Source of the DNA: Scandinavium sp036495715
GTDB lineage: Bacteria; Pseudomonadota; Gammaproteobacteria; Enterobacterales; Enterobacteriaceae
Assembly: GCA_036495715.1 (NCBI GenBank)
Contig: DASXML010000017.1
Coordinates: 1-64,000, forward strand
Direction of reading: 5' to 3'
Length of the DNA stretch: 64,000 nucleotides
Part shown: one piece after another, positions 27,482 to 37,326 of the stretch
Layout of the letters: each line of letters opens with the position of its first letter
Numbering within the stretch: the first letter of the stretch is position 1
Notes under the pieces: generated by a model
Seen by the model: the letters and a program-made list of their open reading frames with translations, nothing else
Told to the model about the DNA's origin: nothing
Databases searched by the model: none
Position numbers and translations under genes: made by a program

Positions 27482-27913
27482 TTAACGGGTACGCGCGCAC
27501 ACTTCGCCTTCTGCGAAGAAGTAAGCGATTTCGCGCTGGGCAGATTCAATAGAATCAGAGCCATGGGTGCCGTTTTCGGTGAAGCTATCAGCGTAGTCAG
27601 CACGCAGAGTGCCAGCCAGCGCATTTGCCGGGTTGGTTGCACCCATCAGGTCACGGTGACGCTGTACCGCATTTTCGCTTTCCAGCACGGAAACAACGAT
27701 TGGGCCGGAGGTCATGAACTCAACCAGACCGTCGAAGAACGGTTTGCCGTCGTGTTCAGCATAGAAACCGCGAGCCTGCTCAACGGTCAGGTGCAGCATT
27801 TTGGTACCGACAATCTTGAACCCTGCTGCTTCAAAGCGCGCAAAGATGTTGCCAATAACGTTTTTTGCCACCGCGTTTGGCTTGATGATGGAAAAAGTAC
27901 GTTCAATAGTCAT
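27482..27913 (-). CDS. ndk: Nucleoside diphosphate kinase
   Basis: 143 residues as in E. coli. It transfers phosphate from ATP to nucleoside diphosphates through a phosphohistidine, seen in NGTHGSDS (His about 117). The N-terminus MTIERTFSIIKPNAVAKN is the family signature. The frame is open to 28054, but ATG at 27913 has AGAGG at the right spacing and gives the correct length. Confidence 0.98.
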   Translation of the reverse strand: MTIERTFSIIKPNAVAKNVIGNIFARFEAAGFKIVGTKMLHLTVEQARGFYAEHDGKPFFDGLVEFMTSGPIVVSVLESENAVQRHRDLMGATNPANALAGTLRADYADSFTENGTHGSDSIESAQREIAYFFAEGEVCARTR

Positions 27914-28076
27914 GATAACCTCTAATCGATATTCTGTTGTTGTGCGTGCATACGGGGTGTATGACCTGGCGCGCATTATAATGAGCAATAAAGACTCTGC
28001 ATATGGATGAAGGTAACATTTTGTTAAAATAAGACGATTGTTAGCAACACACACTTGTAACTTATTGGAAATGTAT

Positions 28077-30401
28077 CTATTGCAGACTAAAACTTAACGC
28101 CACAACCTGTCCCGCCTCATCCATCACCACCAACTGATAATCCCCGGTTTTATCCAGACTCAACGTCACGTTTGCTCCCGTGTTGTCAGTTGGTTCGCCA
28201 TTGATAAACCACCAGCGCCGCCCTTCCCCGCCGTAAGTTTGTAACGCCAGCGCCGCCTGTTTCTCGCCAGGCAGACGTTTGATGATCGCACCGTCACGCA
28301 CGCCGGATAGGGTCAGTGGAATGAGATCCTGTTGATGTAACGGCGGGCAGGTTTTTGATGCAGCAGGTAAACGCGCGGCCCGGCGTTCACCCGCAGGTAA
28401 CCACGGCTCAAGCGGTAACGGCCAGACATCAAGCGTGGTTTGTTTCGCTTCTGGACAATCCGCCGCGACGCGCAGCCCCTGTGCGTTCAGCCATACCGGG
28501 AAGCGAATACCCCGTAAACCGTCCTGACCTGGCAGCAACAGCGTTGGCGGCTGGCTGTTGTCGAGCAGCCAGCTTGATAAGCGGCGACGACAGTTGCTGT
28601 CACCTGCGGGTAAAGCCTGACCGCCTGGCCAACAGATCGTGCCTGAACTCACCGACGCGGGCCGTGGGTCAGTAGGTAATCCGTTTTTTGCCGATGCCGC
28701 ACGAGAAAGCAGCATATTACTGACCTGGTTGAGTAACGGGATCGCACTGATAAAACCAAATTGACCGACCACAGGCGTTCCGTCCGGACGCCCCGTCCAG
28801 ATACCCATCACATAGCGGGCGTTAATACCGACCGCCCACGCGTCACGATAGCCGTAGCTGGTTCCCGTTTTCCACGCCAGCGGCACCTGTGCAGGCAGCG
28901 AACCATCCGGCAACGGTTGATCTTCACCCGCAAGGATCCGACGAATAATCCATGCTGAACCAGGCGAGAGAAGCGGTCGCTCGATCAGTGGATCGCCGGG
29001 TAACATCCGTAAACGCCCGGCCTGACCATGACGGGCGAATGCGCTATATGCGGCGGTGATGTCTGCCAGTCGTGCCCCGGCTCCGCCGAGGATCAGCGAT
29101 AAATTGGGTTCAGCTCCGTTTGGCAGGATCAGCGGCAACCCGGCATTACGCAAACGCGCGGCAAATTGTTTCGGTCCATAGGCTTCCAGCACCTGAACGG
29201 CGGGAAGATTCAGAGAACGAACCAGCGCATCGCTCATACTGACAGGGCCATGGAAACCACTGTCAAAATTACCCGGCCGATAGTCGCTAAAACGGCGCGG
29301 TACGTCCTGCAGCAAAGAAGCGGGATGGATCAACCCGTCGTCCATTGCCAGCCCGTAAATAAAGGGCTTGAGCACCGATCCTGGCGAACGCACCGCGCTC
29401 ACCATATCAACATGACCAAAACGACTGTCGTCACTGATATCCACTGATCCGACCCATCCACGCACTTTCATGTTGGTGTGATCGACGACGATCATCGCCA
29501 GCGAACTGCGCGGCGGCAGGCGTGATTTCCAGTTTAACGCCAACTCTTCAAGCTGACGCTGTAAAGAAGCGTCCAGCGTGGTAACCACTTTTTCACTGCG
29601 ACTGCTTGCCAGCACACGACGAGAAAACAGCGGAGCCAGCTGCGGCATTTGTCGCGGGAACAGCCACACCGGTTCTTGTCGGGCTTCTTGCACAACCTGT
29701 TTCGACCACACGCCCTGCGTCAACATGCGCCCCAGCACTTTGTCGCGAGCGGCCTGCGCGCGTTCCGGCCAGCGGTCCGGTCGCAGACGGCTCGGCGCCT
29801 GTGGCAATACGGCCAAAAGTGCGGCTTCTGAATAGCTCAGCTGTTGTGGCGGTTTGCCGAGATAAGCCCAACTCGCCGCGCCAATTCCTTGCAGCGTGCC
29901 GCCGAACGGTGCGCGGTTGAGATACAGTGTCAGGATCTGGCGCTTATCGAGATGCCACTCCAGCTGGATTGCCCGCCACAGCTGGCGAACTTTACCGCCA
30001 AAAGTGCGTGAGTGGGGATCGAGCAGACGCGCAACTTGCATTGTCAATGTACTGCCGCCCGAGATGATACGCCCGGCACTCAGATCCTGCCAGGCGGCAC
30101 GCAGCACGGAAAAAGGATTCACGCCGGGATGATCCCAGAACCAGCGATCTTCGTACTGGATGAGCGCTTGTAAATAGCGAGGAGAAACGTCTTCAATCGT
30201 AACGGGATAGCGCCAAATGCCTTCCGCATCGGCAAAACGCCAAAGTGGCGTGCCGTCTTCGGCAACAACCACGCGAGCGGGAGCGACTTCATTGAGCGGT
30301 AACGGCCATAGACGATCCGCGATCAATGCTGCCAACCCGATAAACATGAGAAATCCCGCCAGCCATAGCCAGCGGGATTTTTTGAGGCGCGATGATGTCA
30401 T
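28077..30401 (-). CDS. pbpC: Penicillin-binding protein 1C
   Basis: 774 residues (E. coli 770). Inner-membrane bifunctional peptidoglycan synthase. An N-terminal membrane anchor (about residues 10-30) is followed by a GT51 transglycosylase domain (EDRWFWDHPGVNP, GGSTLTMQVARLL) and a transpeptidase domain with SxxK (SVLK), SLN and KTGTS motifs. A C-terminal PBP1C-specific BiPBP_C domain (about 690-774) follows. Its start lies one base from the yfhM stop, so the two form an operon. Confidence 0.97.
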   Translation of the reverse strand: MTSSRLKKSRWLWLAGFLMFIGLAALIADRLWPLPLNEVAPARVVVAEDGTPLWRFADAEGIWRYPVTIEDVSPRYLQALIQYEDRWFWDHPGVNPFSVLRAAWQDLSAGRIISGGSTLTMQVARLLDPHSRTFGGKVRQLWRAIQLEWHLDKRQILTLYLNRAPFGGTLQGIGAASWAYLGKPPQQLSYSEAALLAVLPQAPSRLRPDRWPERAQAARDKVLGRMLTQGVWSKQVVQEARQEPVWLFPRQMPQLAPLFSRRVLASSRSEKVVTTLDASLQRQLEELALNWKSRLPPRSSLAMIVVDHTNMKVRGWVGSVDISDDSRFGHVDMVSAVRSPGSVLKPFIYGLAMDDGLIHPASLLQDVPRRFSDYRPGNFDSGFHGPVSMSDALVRSLNLPAVQVLEAYGPKQFAARLRNAGLPLILPNGAEPNLSLILGGAGARLADITAAYSAFARHGQAGRLRMLPGDPLIERPLLSPGSAWIIRRILAGEDQPLPDGSLPAQVPLAWKTGTSYGYRDAWAVGINARYVMGIWTGRPDGTPVVGQFGFISAIPLLNQVSNMLLSRAASAKNGLPTDPRPASVSSGTICWPGGQALPAGDSNCRRRLSSWLLDNSQPPTLLLPGQDGLRGIRFPVWLNAQGLRVAADCPEAKQTTLDVWPLPLEPWLPAGERRAARLPAASKTCPPLHQQDLIPLTLSGVRDGAIIKRLPGEKQAALALQTYGGEGRRWWFINGEPTDNTGANVTLSLDKTGDYQLVVMDEAGQVVALSFSLQ

Positions 30402-30402
30402 G

Positions 30403-33400
30403 TTATGGAACGATAATCAGCGGCCCGTCGGCGGTTCCGGTGGCGCGCCATTGTGGCACGTACATCGATTCCACCTGTGAAACAGGGACAGCATAAGTGC
30501 CCGGCGTGACGGCGCGCGCCAGATATACCAGCGTCACTGGCTGTCCTTGGTTTACCGCAACAGCCGCAACAAAGCGGTCGTCGCGGAATTCGATATGCTG
30601 AATATCGGCCTGCTGCATTTGGTTGAGCAGGTTCTGCACCTCCCCCGCATTGTCTTGCAGGCTGGCGCTGCTGTTTGCCAGATTCTGGTTTTCCAGTTCA
30701 AGGCCTGCAGGCAGCAGATCAACAACCAGTGCATCTGGAACATTCTGGTTGGCTTTCACCTCCAAATGGACCAGCACCAGGTCCCCACTGCGCAGTGAAG
30801 ACAACGATTTCAGTTGGCCGTCAGTTCCCAGGAATTGACGCTCAATTTGCAATACATTGCTGGACGGTGTCGGCGCATATTCCGGGTAACCGCTGCTGTC
30901 GAGACGCAGCCACAGGGGTTGGGTTCCGGTATTCGTCACTTTCAGCGAGCTAAGTTCATCCGGCGTCAGATTGCGCGACAGTGACTTATCACCGCTGAGC
31001 GGATCCGCCTGCAACGAGGTGCGCACTTGCCAGCTACCCGGCAAATCCTGCAAACCTTTCGCCGCCAGGAACAGTGCATTCATCTCCTGCGTCGACAACC
31101 AGCGCTCACCGAAGGCCTGCTGTGACAGCGTGTTCAACAACGTGTTCTGCACATCCGGCAGCAGTTTGTTTTCTTCCAGCAGGCTCAGCATCAGCGCATT
31201 ATCACGAAGCTCGCTGCCGTAATCCGCCATCCAGCTATTTTTATCCTGACGCGGCGTGTTCTGCGCCAGCGCAATTGCCTCATCACCGCGCGCAGCATCA
31301 CCCATCGCTTTCAGTGCCACACCCAGCTGCAACAACGGCAAACCTGCTTTCGCCTGTGCATGGCGCGCCCAGATTTCACGCAGCACACCCAGCGGTGCTT
31401 TCTGCTGACGCGCCAGAACCAGTGCCGCATAGGACTGCACGGCAAAACGGCTCGCCTGGGCATCATCGGTATAGCGAATAGTCATCAACCCCGGCTCCTG
31501 CAAATAACGCAGCAGTCGGTTATTACCGCGGGTAATCGCATCAGCCGAAACGCTGTATCCTTGCTCGCTGGCGCGTGTCAGGAAGTCCATAACGTAAGCC
31601 GTGAGCCAATATTCTTCGGCCCCTTCTTTATCCCACAGGGCAAAACCGCCGTCGTCGCGCTGCATTTGCAACAGCCGCGCGATACCGATATCTACCGCTG
31701 CACGGCGTTTTTCATCGCTATCGCCGACAATGCCTAACGCTTTCAATTGCTCGGCATTGGTATAAAGCTGCGGGAACAGGCCGCTGGCGGTTTGCTCCAG
31801 ACAGCCGTACGGATAGGCTTTCAGTTCGCGAATATAGCGCCCCAAATTCAGCGGCGGCTTGCCGCTAAACAACAGCTGGCTTTGCTCCGTTTCAGCAATG
31901 AATCCCTGCAAATGGGAAGGCGGCGGCGTCCAGCTTTCGCCAGGCTGGAGCGCAATCCCGGAATTGACGGTCTGCGCCGGGAAAGCCGGACGCACACCAA
32001 TCTTCCACTCTTTTTGCAGCGGTGTGAACGTTTCGCCCGGCAGCGTCAGGCCGCTGACCGTCGCCTGCACGGCGCCGTCACCAAATCCATCTTGTGCGCT
32101 GACGGGAATAAACAGCGTCATCCGCGCACCCGGTTCAAGGTGAATAGGCTGTGGCTGTGAACCTTGTAACTGCAACAGACCGCTGGCGGCCAGTTGCACG
32201 TTCAGGGTTTGCGGTTGAATGGTCAGGTTGGTGATGTCCAGCGTCAGACGACTACTGTCACCGCTCGCCAGGAAGCGTGGCGTATTCAGCTCGGCGATAA
32301 CCGGTGCGGCGACCACGACTTTGCTGTCGCTACTGCCGAAATCATCGGCGGTCCATGCCTGGGCCATGACGCGTAACTCGCCGTTAAAATCACCAATCGG
32401 CAACGTGACGATACCTTCGCCTTTGTCGTCAAGTGTGACCGGTTGCGCCTGTTGCGCGACAATCGTCACGTGATTCACTGGCGGTTTACCGCCGCGTTTC
32501 AGCTCGTCACCATCACCACCAAAACGCAGACTCGCCAGACGTCCTTGGCCTTCAATCACCTGACCGTAAATGTCATAGATATCCGCGCCGTAACGTTTTT
32601 GCCCAAAGAAGGCATTCCACGGATCCGGCGTGGTGTAATCAGTAATATTGAGCACCCCGCTATCAACGGCAGACACCAGCACGTTCACCTGTTTTGGTAA
32701 CACGCCGTCTTTCGTACTGGCTTTGATTTTGACAATCAGCGGCTGATTTGGACGCATTTTCTGCGGTGTCTCGAGCGCAAGATTCAGGCGGCGGTTTTCA
32801 TCGCCAAGCGGTAAATGCAGCAGCCCCACCGCGCGCTTCGGCGTAGCGGATTTTGATTTATCACCCGGACGAATCACCAACGTACTGAGATAAAGATCGT
32901 GGCGATTCCATTTCTGATCGACCGGAATAGACAGGTCCATCCCCTCAGCAGGAACGTCGATTTCCTGCCACCACAAAGGGCCTTCGCTGGATTCCACCAT
33001 CGCATAGCCTTTGCCTGCCGCCGGTGCAGAGATATGCAGCTTGATGGTGTCGCCGGGTTTATAAGCCGGTTTATCGAGTTTCATGGTGACGCGGTCTGGG
33101 CGCGCAGCACCGGTACCGTCGCTGTTATCTTGCCAGCTGTAACCCGCCCAAAAACGCACGCTGCTCACGGTATCATCCGGTGCTTTCACTTCCAGACGAT
33201 ACGAGCCCCAGTCAACCGGGAAGCTCACTTTGCCGGTTTCATCGGCTTTCAGATCCAGCGACTGTTCGCCTTCCACCAGATCCTTTTGATCGTACTGTGA
33301 CTGCCAGCCTTCGCTGTCAGACCAGTTCCATGAATAGTCGCGGCGTTCGCGGATCAAGCGGACCTGCAATCCAGAGACGGCTTTTTTCTCGCCCTGAGCA

Positions 33401-35355
33401 TTGGCATAAACAATATCGAATCCGGCATTGCTGTTTTCATCCACCATCGGTTGATGGGTGGTGGTGTCAGTCCGGTAGTCATACACCGCTTTGCTGGTGA
33501 ATTCTGGTCGGATACCCGGTAATGTCTGCGCAGGCCAGACAGCCTGTTCGACACGACGCGTCACTGGACGACCGCCGGATTCCAGCAGGCTCGCTTGTAA
33601 AATCACCTGCAAAGGTGAGTGCGTTTCCTGCCACTGGCTCTGCGTTTTCACTTCACCGCGCCCTTGCGCATCAAGTTTGGTCTGCACTTCGTCGAGCGTG
33701 CGCGAGAGATTCTCTTCGGCGATATCACCGAACTCAAATCCTGGTAGGGCCGTTACCGCTTCGCGCAGTGGGCGCAGGAATAATTTGCCCTGCAACGCGT
33801 TACCATTGGCCGGTGCGCCATACAGGTAGTAGCCGATAACGCCAAAACTCACGTCTTCATCCGGCGCAATCGGCGCTTTTGCTGGGGTAAGATTCAATGC
33901 CATGCGTTCCGGCATAAAATCTTCTACATGGAAATCCCACTCGCGTTTCTGGTTGTCACCCGCGCTGGCGCGGACGTGCCACATCCCGGTTGCCGCACTG
34001 GCATCCAGCGCCCAGTTGAACTGATACAGGCCATTAACGGCGTTGCTCATGACGGTGCGAACCACTTGCCCGTCCGGCTGAACCACGTCAAGTTTGACCG
34101 GTTGATCGGGCAGCGGCTTGCCGTCGCTGTCACGCAGCAGGCCATTCACAATCACCGTTTCGCCCGGTCGATAAAGATCACGCGGGCCAAACATAAAGAA
34201 TTGCTTGCTGTAGCCCGGCGCACCAGCAATATCAAACTCGGCTAAATCGAGCGCCGGAAGTTTGAGATCAAGAAGGGTGGTTTGCCCATCTTTGCGTGCC
34301 AGTAACAACGCGGCCTCTTTATCCGTCTGCAAAGAGACATGGCCTTTGGCATCACTATTGGCTTGCGCCAGCGTCTGCCCTTTGTCATTCAATAGTTGAA
34401 CGTCAATTCCGCTTTGCGCTGCGCCGTTTTCGAGACTCTGAGTGAACACGTCGAGACGATTATGATAGCGGTGCGCAGACACCCCAATATCGCTAAGGGT
34501 GAAGAGTGTCGCTGCGTTGCTGTAGGTGTAATGCCCAGCCTGATTCATCACCGCGACGTACACACCTGCTTGCTGCAATGGTTTGATGTCGCTCAATGGC
34601 AGTAATAGCTTTTCACGTGTGTTGCGTTCAGGGTTGAGATCGAAACGTCCGGTATAAACAAGATCGGCCATTTTCAGCAGTTCATCGGATTCCCAGTTGC
34701 TGAGTGAGCTGCGGTATTCCCACTGGCTCACAAACGACGCCAGCGATTCCGGTTTAATGCGGAAGAAGTTCACGTCAACGTTATTGACGTTAAGCGCCAT
34801 CACCGGCAACCCGGCGACGACTTTCCCCGGCAGCAGCGAACCACGGCTGGCGAAACCCACACTCGGGGCAATATCACGGGTCGCGATAGTCTGTTCATAG
34901 GTTTTATCAAAGGTGGCTTTATTCACCGCGACCAGATCGGGATCAACAGTGAGCACCAGATTGCGTTTAGGCTCAAGGTGACGCATACGCAATTCTTTCA
35001 GATTCGGAGCCAGCTCCCAGGCGCCGTCCACTTTGCCACTTTTCTTGTCGACAAGATGCACACGGCTGGAAAAATCCTGAGCAGGATTGAGCGGAATAGA
35101 AAAGGTCAGAACTAATGTCGCAGCACCATCAAGCTGTACTTCAGAAGCATCAATCAGGGCCAGCGCTTTACCCTTACTTTGCGCCGCGAGCTTGTCCAGC
35201 GTTGCGGCATCTGGCGCTACTGGGGCCGCTTTCGCTGGCGTATCAGTAGAAGAAGCAGGTTTTACGGCCTGTGGTTTATCATTATTGTCGCAGCCCACCA
35301 GCGCAAGTGCAGCAAGTAGCGCAAATGACAACGCAGCCAAACGATACGGTTTCAT
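30403..35355 (-). CDS. yfhM: Bacterial alpha-2-macroglobulin lipoprotein YfhM
   Basis: 1650 residues (E. coli YfhM 1653). A periplasmic protease trap thought to protect the cell when the envelope is breached, working with PBP1C, which could repair the wall. The signal peptide ends in the lipobox LVGC (Cys22) followed by Asp, the inner-membrane retention signal. MG-type beta domains run to about residue 1150. The thioester motif YGCLEQ lies near residue 1190 inside the alpha/alpha toroid, so this is the thioester-bearing type. It is immediately upstream of pbpC. Confidence 0.97.
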   Translation of the reverse strand: MKPYRLAALSFALLAALALVGCDNNDKPQAVKPASSTDTPAKAAPVAPDAATLDKLAAQSKGKALALIDASEVQLDGAATLVLTFSIPLNPAQDFSSRVHLVDKKSGKVDGAWELAPNLKELRMRHLEPKRNLVLTVDPDLVAVNKATFDKTYEQTIATRDIAPSVGFASRGSLLPGKVVAGLPVMALNVNNVDVNFFRIKPESLASFVSQWEYRSSLSNWESDELLKMADLVYTGRFDLNPERNTREKLLLPLSDIKPLQQAGVYVAVMNQAGHYTYSNAATLFTLSDIGVSAHRYHNRLDVFTQSLENGAAQSGIDVQLLNDKGQTLAQANSDAKGHVSLQTDKEAALLLARKDGQTTLLDLKLPALDLAEFDIAGAPGYSKQFFMFGPRDLYRPGETVIVNGLLRDSDGKPLPDQPVKLDVVQPDGQVVRTVMSNAVNGLYQFNWALDASAATGMWHVRASAGDNQKREWDFHVEDFMPERMALNLTPAKAPIAPDEDVSFGVIGYYLYGAPANGNALQGKLFLRPLREAVTALPGFEFGDIAEENLSRTLDEVQTKLDAQGRGEVKTQSQWQETHSPLQVILQASLLESGGRPVTRRVEQAVWPAQTLPGIRPEFTSKAVYDYRTDTTTHQPMVDENSNAGFDIVYANAQGEKKAVSGLQVRLIRERRDYSWNWSDSEGWQSQYDQKDLVEGEQSLDLKADETGKVSFPVDWGSYRLEVKAPDDTVSSVRFWAGYSWQDNSDGTGAARPDRVTMKLDKPAYKPGDTIKLHISAPAAGKGYAMVESSEGPLWWQEIDVPAEGMDLSIPVDQKWNRHDLYLSTLVIRPGDKSKSATPKRAVGLLHLPLGDENRRLNLALETPQKMRPNQPLIVKIKASTKDGVLPKQVNVLVSAVDSGVLNITDYTTPDPWNAFFGQKRYGADIYDIYGQVIEGQGRLASLRFGGDGDELKRGGKPPVNHVTIVAQQAQPVTLDDKGEGIVTLPIGDFNGELRVMAQAWTADDFGSSDSKVVVAAPVIAELNTPRFLASGDSSRLTLDITNLTIQPQTLNVQLAASGLLQLQGSQPQPIHLEPGARMTLFIPVSAQDGFGDGAVQATVSGLTLPGETFTPLQKEWKIGVRPAFPAQTVNSGIALQPGESWTPPPSHLQGFIAETEQSQLLFSGKPPLNLGRYIRELKAYPYGCLEQTASGLFPQLYTNAEQLKALGIVGDSDEKRRAAVDIGIARLLQMQRDDGGFALWDKEGAEEYWLTAYVMDFLTRASEQGYSVSADAITRGNNRLLRYLQEPGLMTIRYTDDAQASRFAVQSYAALVLARQQKAPLGVLREIWARHAQAKAGLPLLQLGVALKAMGDAARGDEAIALAQNTPRQDKNSWMADYGSELRDNALMLSLLEENKLLPDVQNTLLNTLSQQAFGERWLSTQEMNALFLAAKGLQDLPGSWQVRTSLQADPLSGDKSLSRNLTPDELSSLKVTNTGTQPLWLRLDSSGYPEYAPTPSSNVLQIERQFLGTDGQLKSLSSLRSGDLVLVHLEVKANQNVPDALVVDLLPAGLELENQNLANSSASLQDNAGEVQNLLNQMQQADIQHIEFRDDRFVAAVAVNQGQPVTLVYLARAVTPGTYAVPVSQVESMYVPQWRATGTADGPLIIVP

Positions 35356-35531
35356 CCATTAACCTCTGGGCCTGATAGCCTCAAATTTTATCAACACAGT
35401 ATTATGCTTAATTAGTGGTTTTACCAACAGCATATAAATTCTGATAGTTGAAGCAATTCTGAAATGAGACCTCTTGTCGGTAACGGCAAAACAGCCGACA
35501 ATCGAAAAATACAGAGTAAATGGAGAGCGCC

Positions 35532-36374
35532 ATGACCACCTCTTATTTTGTTGCCGCCGACTGGCTGGCAGAACACGTTAATGACCCACAGATTCAGATT
35601 ATCGACGCGCGCATGGCGCCGCCGGGGCAAGAGCACCGCGATCTCAGTGCAGAATATCGCTCCGGACATCTTCCGGGCGCGGTCTTTTTCGATATTGAAG
35701 CGTTATCCGATCACACCAGCCCACTGCCCCACATGATGCCGCGCCCAGAGTCTTTCGCTGTCGCCATGCGTGAGCTGGGCATAGACAGCGATAAGCATCT
35801 GGTGGTGTATGACGAAGGAAATCTGTTCTCTGCCCCACGTGCATGGTGGATGCTGCGCACGTTTGGCGTGGAAAATGTGTCGATTCTGGCAGGCGGTTTA
35901 GCCGGCTGGCAGCGTGATGAATTACGGCTGGAAACCGGCGGTGTAAAATTGCCGGAAGGTGACTTTGACGTGTCGTTTGCGGCACAGAACGTCAAGCGCC
36001 TGACCGACGTGCTGGTTGCCAGCCATGAAGGCAATATCCAGATCGTCGATGCGCGTCCAGCGCCGCGTTTTCGGGCCGAAGCGGATGAACCGCGCCCAGG
36101 CCTGAAACGTGGACATATTCCAGGTGCTCGAAATGTACCGTGGGGTGATGTAGTGATTGACGGCGAACTGAAAACAACAGATGAACTGGAAGCGATTTTT
36201 AAGCGTCAGGGCGTAGATATTACTGCCCCGATCATCGCCAGCTGTGGCTCAGGAGTAACGGCGGCGGTCGTCGTTCTGGCATTAGCCACGCTGAATGCGC
36301 CAGATGTCACGCTGTATGACGGTTCATGGAGTGAATGGGGTGCGCGAGATGACCTACCGGTTGAGCCTATATAA
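35532..36374 (+). CDS. sseA: 3-mercaptopyruvate sulfurtransferase
   Basis: 280 residues (E. coli 281). Two rhodanese domains; the C-terminal one carries the catalytic loop CGSGVTA (Cys about 237) typical of mercaptopyruvate sulfurtransferases. It moves sulfur from 3-mercaptopyruvate to cyanide or thiols and may link cysteine breakdown to sulfide protection. The start at 35532 follows GGAGA and matches the family N-terminus; an in-frame ATG at 35520 is less well placed. It is divergent from yfhM. Confidence 0.96.
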   Translation: MTTSYFVAADWLAEHVNDPQIQIIDARMAPPGQEHRDLSAEYRSGHLPGAVFFDIEALSDHTSPLPHMMPRPESFAVAMRELGIDSDKHLVVYDEGNLFSAPRAWWMLRTFGVENVSILAGGLAGWQRDELRLETGGVKLPEGDFDVSFAAQNVKRLTDVLVASHEGNIQIVDARPAPRFRAEADEPRPGLKRGHIPGARNVPWGDVVIDGELKTTDELEAIFKRQGVDITAPIIASCGSGVTAAVVVLALATLNAPDVTLYDGSWSEWGARDDLPVEPI

Positions 36375-36377
36375 TCT

Positions 36378-36453
36378 TGCCGCCCGGCGGCGCTGCGCTT
36401 GCGCGGGCCTACATGAATGAACCGTAGGCCTGATGAGCGCAGCGCCATCAGGC
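36378..36453. repeat. BIME: two inverted REP elements
   Basis: Two REP-like palindromes in opposite orientation, 36378-36412 and 36424-36453, share GCGCTGCGC-type cores and the GGCCTAC/GTAGGCC ends. They lie between the convergent ends of sseA and sseB. No ryfA-like sequence was recognised here, although E. coli has that sRNA in this gap. Confidence 0.8.
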
Positions 36454-36459
36454 ACACCA

Positions 36460-37236
36460 TCAAATAATCCGGTTCTGTTTGAAGTCACGCAGAAAACTGC
36501 CCCAGCGCTTTTCGTAGAACGGCGTGATGTGCGCCAGCATAAAGTGGCTGATGCCCTTCTCGCCTTCGACTATCTGACAGATATCAATCGGCTCATCGCC
36601 CGGCAAGGTGTCGGTGGCCACACTGCCCGCCGCCTGAATAATCGCCTCGATATCCCCTTCGGCTTCAATACCAATCAGCAGGTTCGGCTGCTCATCGGCA
36701 TGCTCTTTAATCGAGCACACAAATGCGCGTCTGACGGTTTTGAGTGTCTTGAACAGCGTGGTTAACGAATCAATCATCTGCGCTGGCGGTTCGGTGACTT
36801 CAGACAGCAGCAGCGCCGCACCTCCTTCCAGCACCGTTTGCGTGCTCAGGGGGTTGCCTTCTTCGCCGATCAAATGATTGATTTCACGCGGCGCGAACTC
36901 TTTCCCGGTCGGCAGTTTTGCATTCAGGAAAAGGGTCTCGCCGAGCGTCATCTCAAACAACGTACGCACCGGCATGACGACGAAAGCCTGTTCGTCTTCA
37001 ACCGCCTGCTGTAACGCGTCCAGCGAAGTGAAGAACGGAACGACCGACGTGCCGTCATCTTTTTCCCAGTGCTGTAAATCGACAGCGCTGCCTTCTACCA
37101 CCTGCCCACCTTCCGCCGCCGTGCCTGGCACCCAGACGGTAGACTCAAGCAGTGCGCGGAAGAAAGCCGGACGATGAGCAGGCTCAGTCGCCGCCTGTTC
37201 GAGTAAAGTTTCTAATTCGTTTTTTTGTTCAGACAT
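36460..37236 (-). CDS. sseB: Enhanced serine sensitivity protein SseB
   Basis: 258 residues, as in E. coli. Overexpression of the E. coli protein changes serine tolerance; its biochemical role is not known. Two SseB domains are present: an N-terminal one (about residues 8-125) and a C-terminal one (about 140-250). There is no signal peptide or membrane segment. It follows pepB after a REP. Confidence 0.95.
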   Translation of the reverse strand: MSEQKNELETLLEQAATEPAHRPAFFRALLESTVWVPGTAAEGGQVVEGSAVDLQHWEKDDGTSVVPFFTSLDALQQAVEDEQAFVVMPVRTLFEMTLGETLFLNAKLPTGKEFAPREINHLIGEEGNPLSTQTVLEGGAALLLSEVTEPPAQMIDSLTTLFKTLKTVRRAFVCSIKEHADEQPNLLIGIEAEGDIEAIIQAAGSVATDTLPGDEPIDICQIVEGEKGISHFMLAHITPFYEKRWGSFLRDFKQNRII

Positions 37237-37256
37237 AATTTCGCTAGATCAAAATT

Positions 37257-37321
37257 GCCCGGCGGCGCTTGCGCGGACCTCCAGGCAGTGTAGGCCGGGT
37301 AAGCGTAGCGCCACCCGGCAA
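37257..37321. repeat. REP pair between pepB and sseB
   Basis: GCCCGGCGGCGCTTGCGCGGACCT and, inverted, GTAGGCCGGGTAAGCG-type sequence form a REP pair spanning the gap between pepB and sseB. Confidence 0.75.
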
Positions 37322-37326
37322 GACAA

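Noticed and set aside
36375..36459. A ryfA-like sRNA between sseA and sseB
   Set aside because: The gap is only 85 bp and is filled by two REP elements; no ryfA-like sequence is seen.
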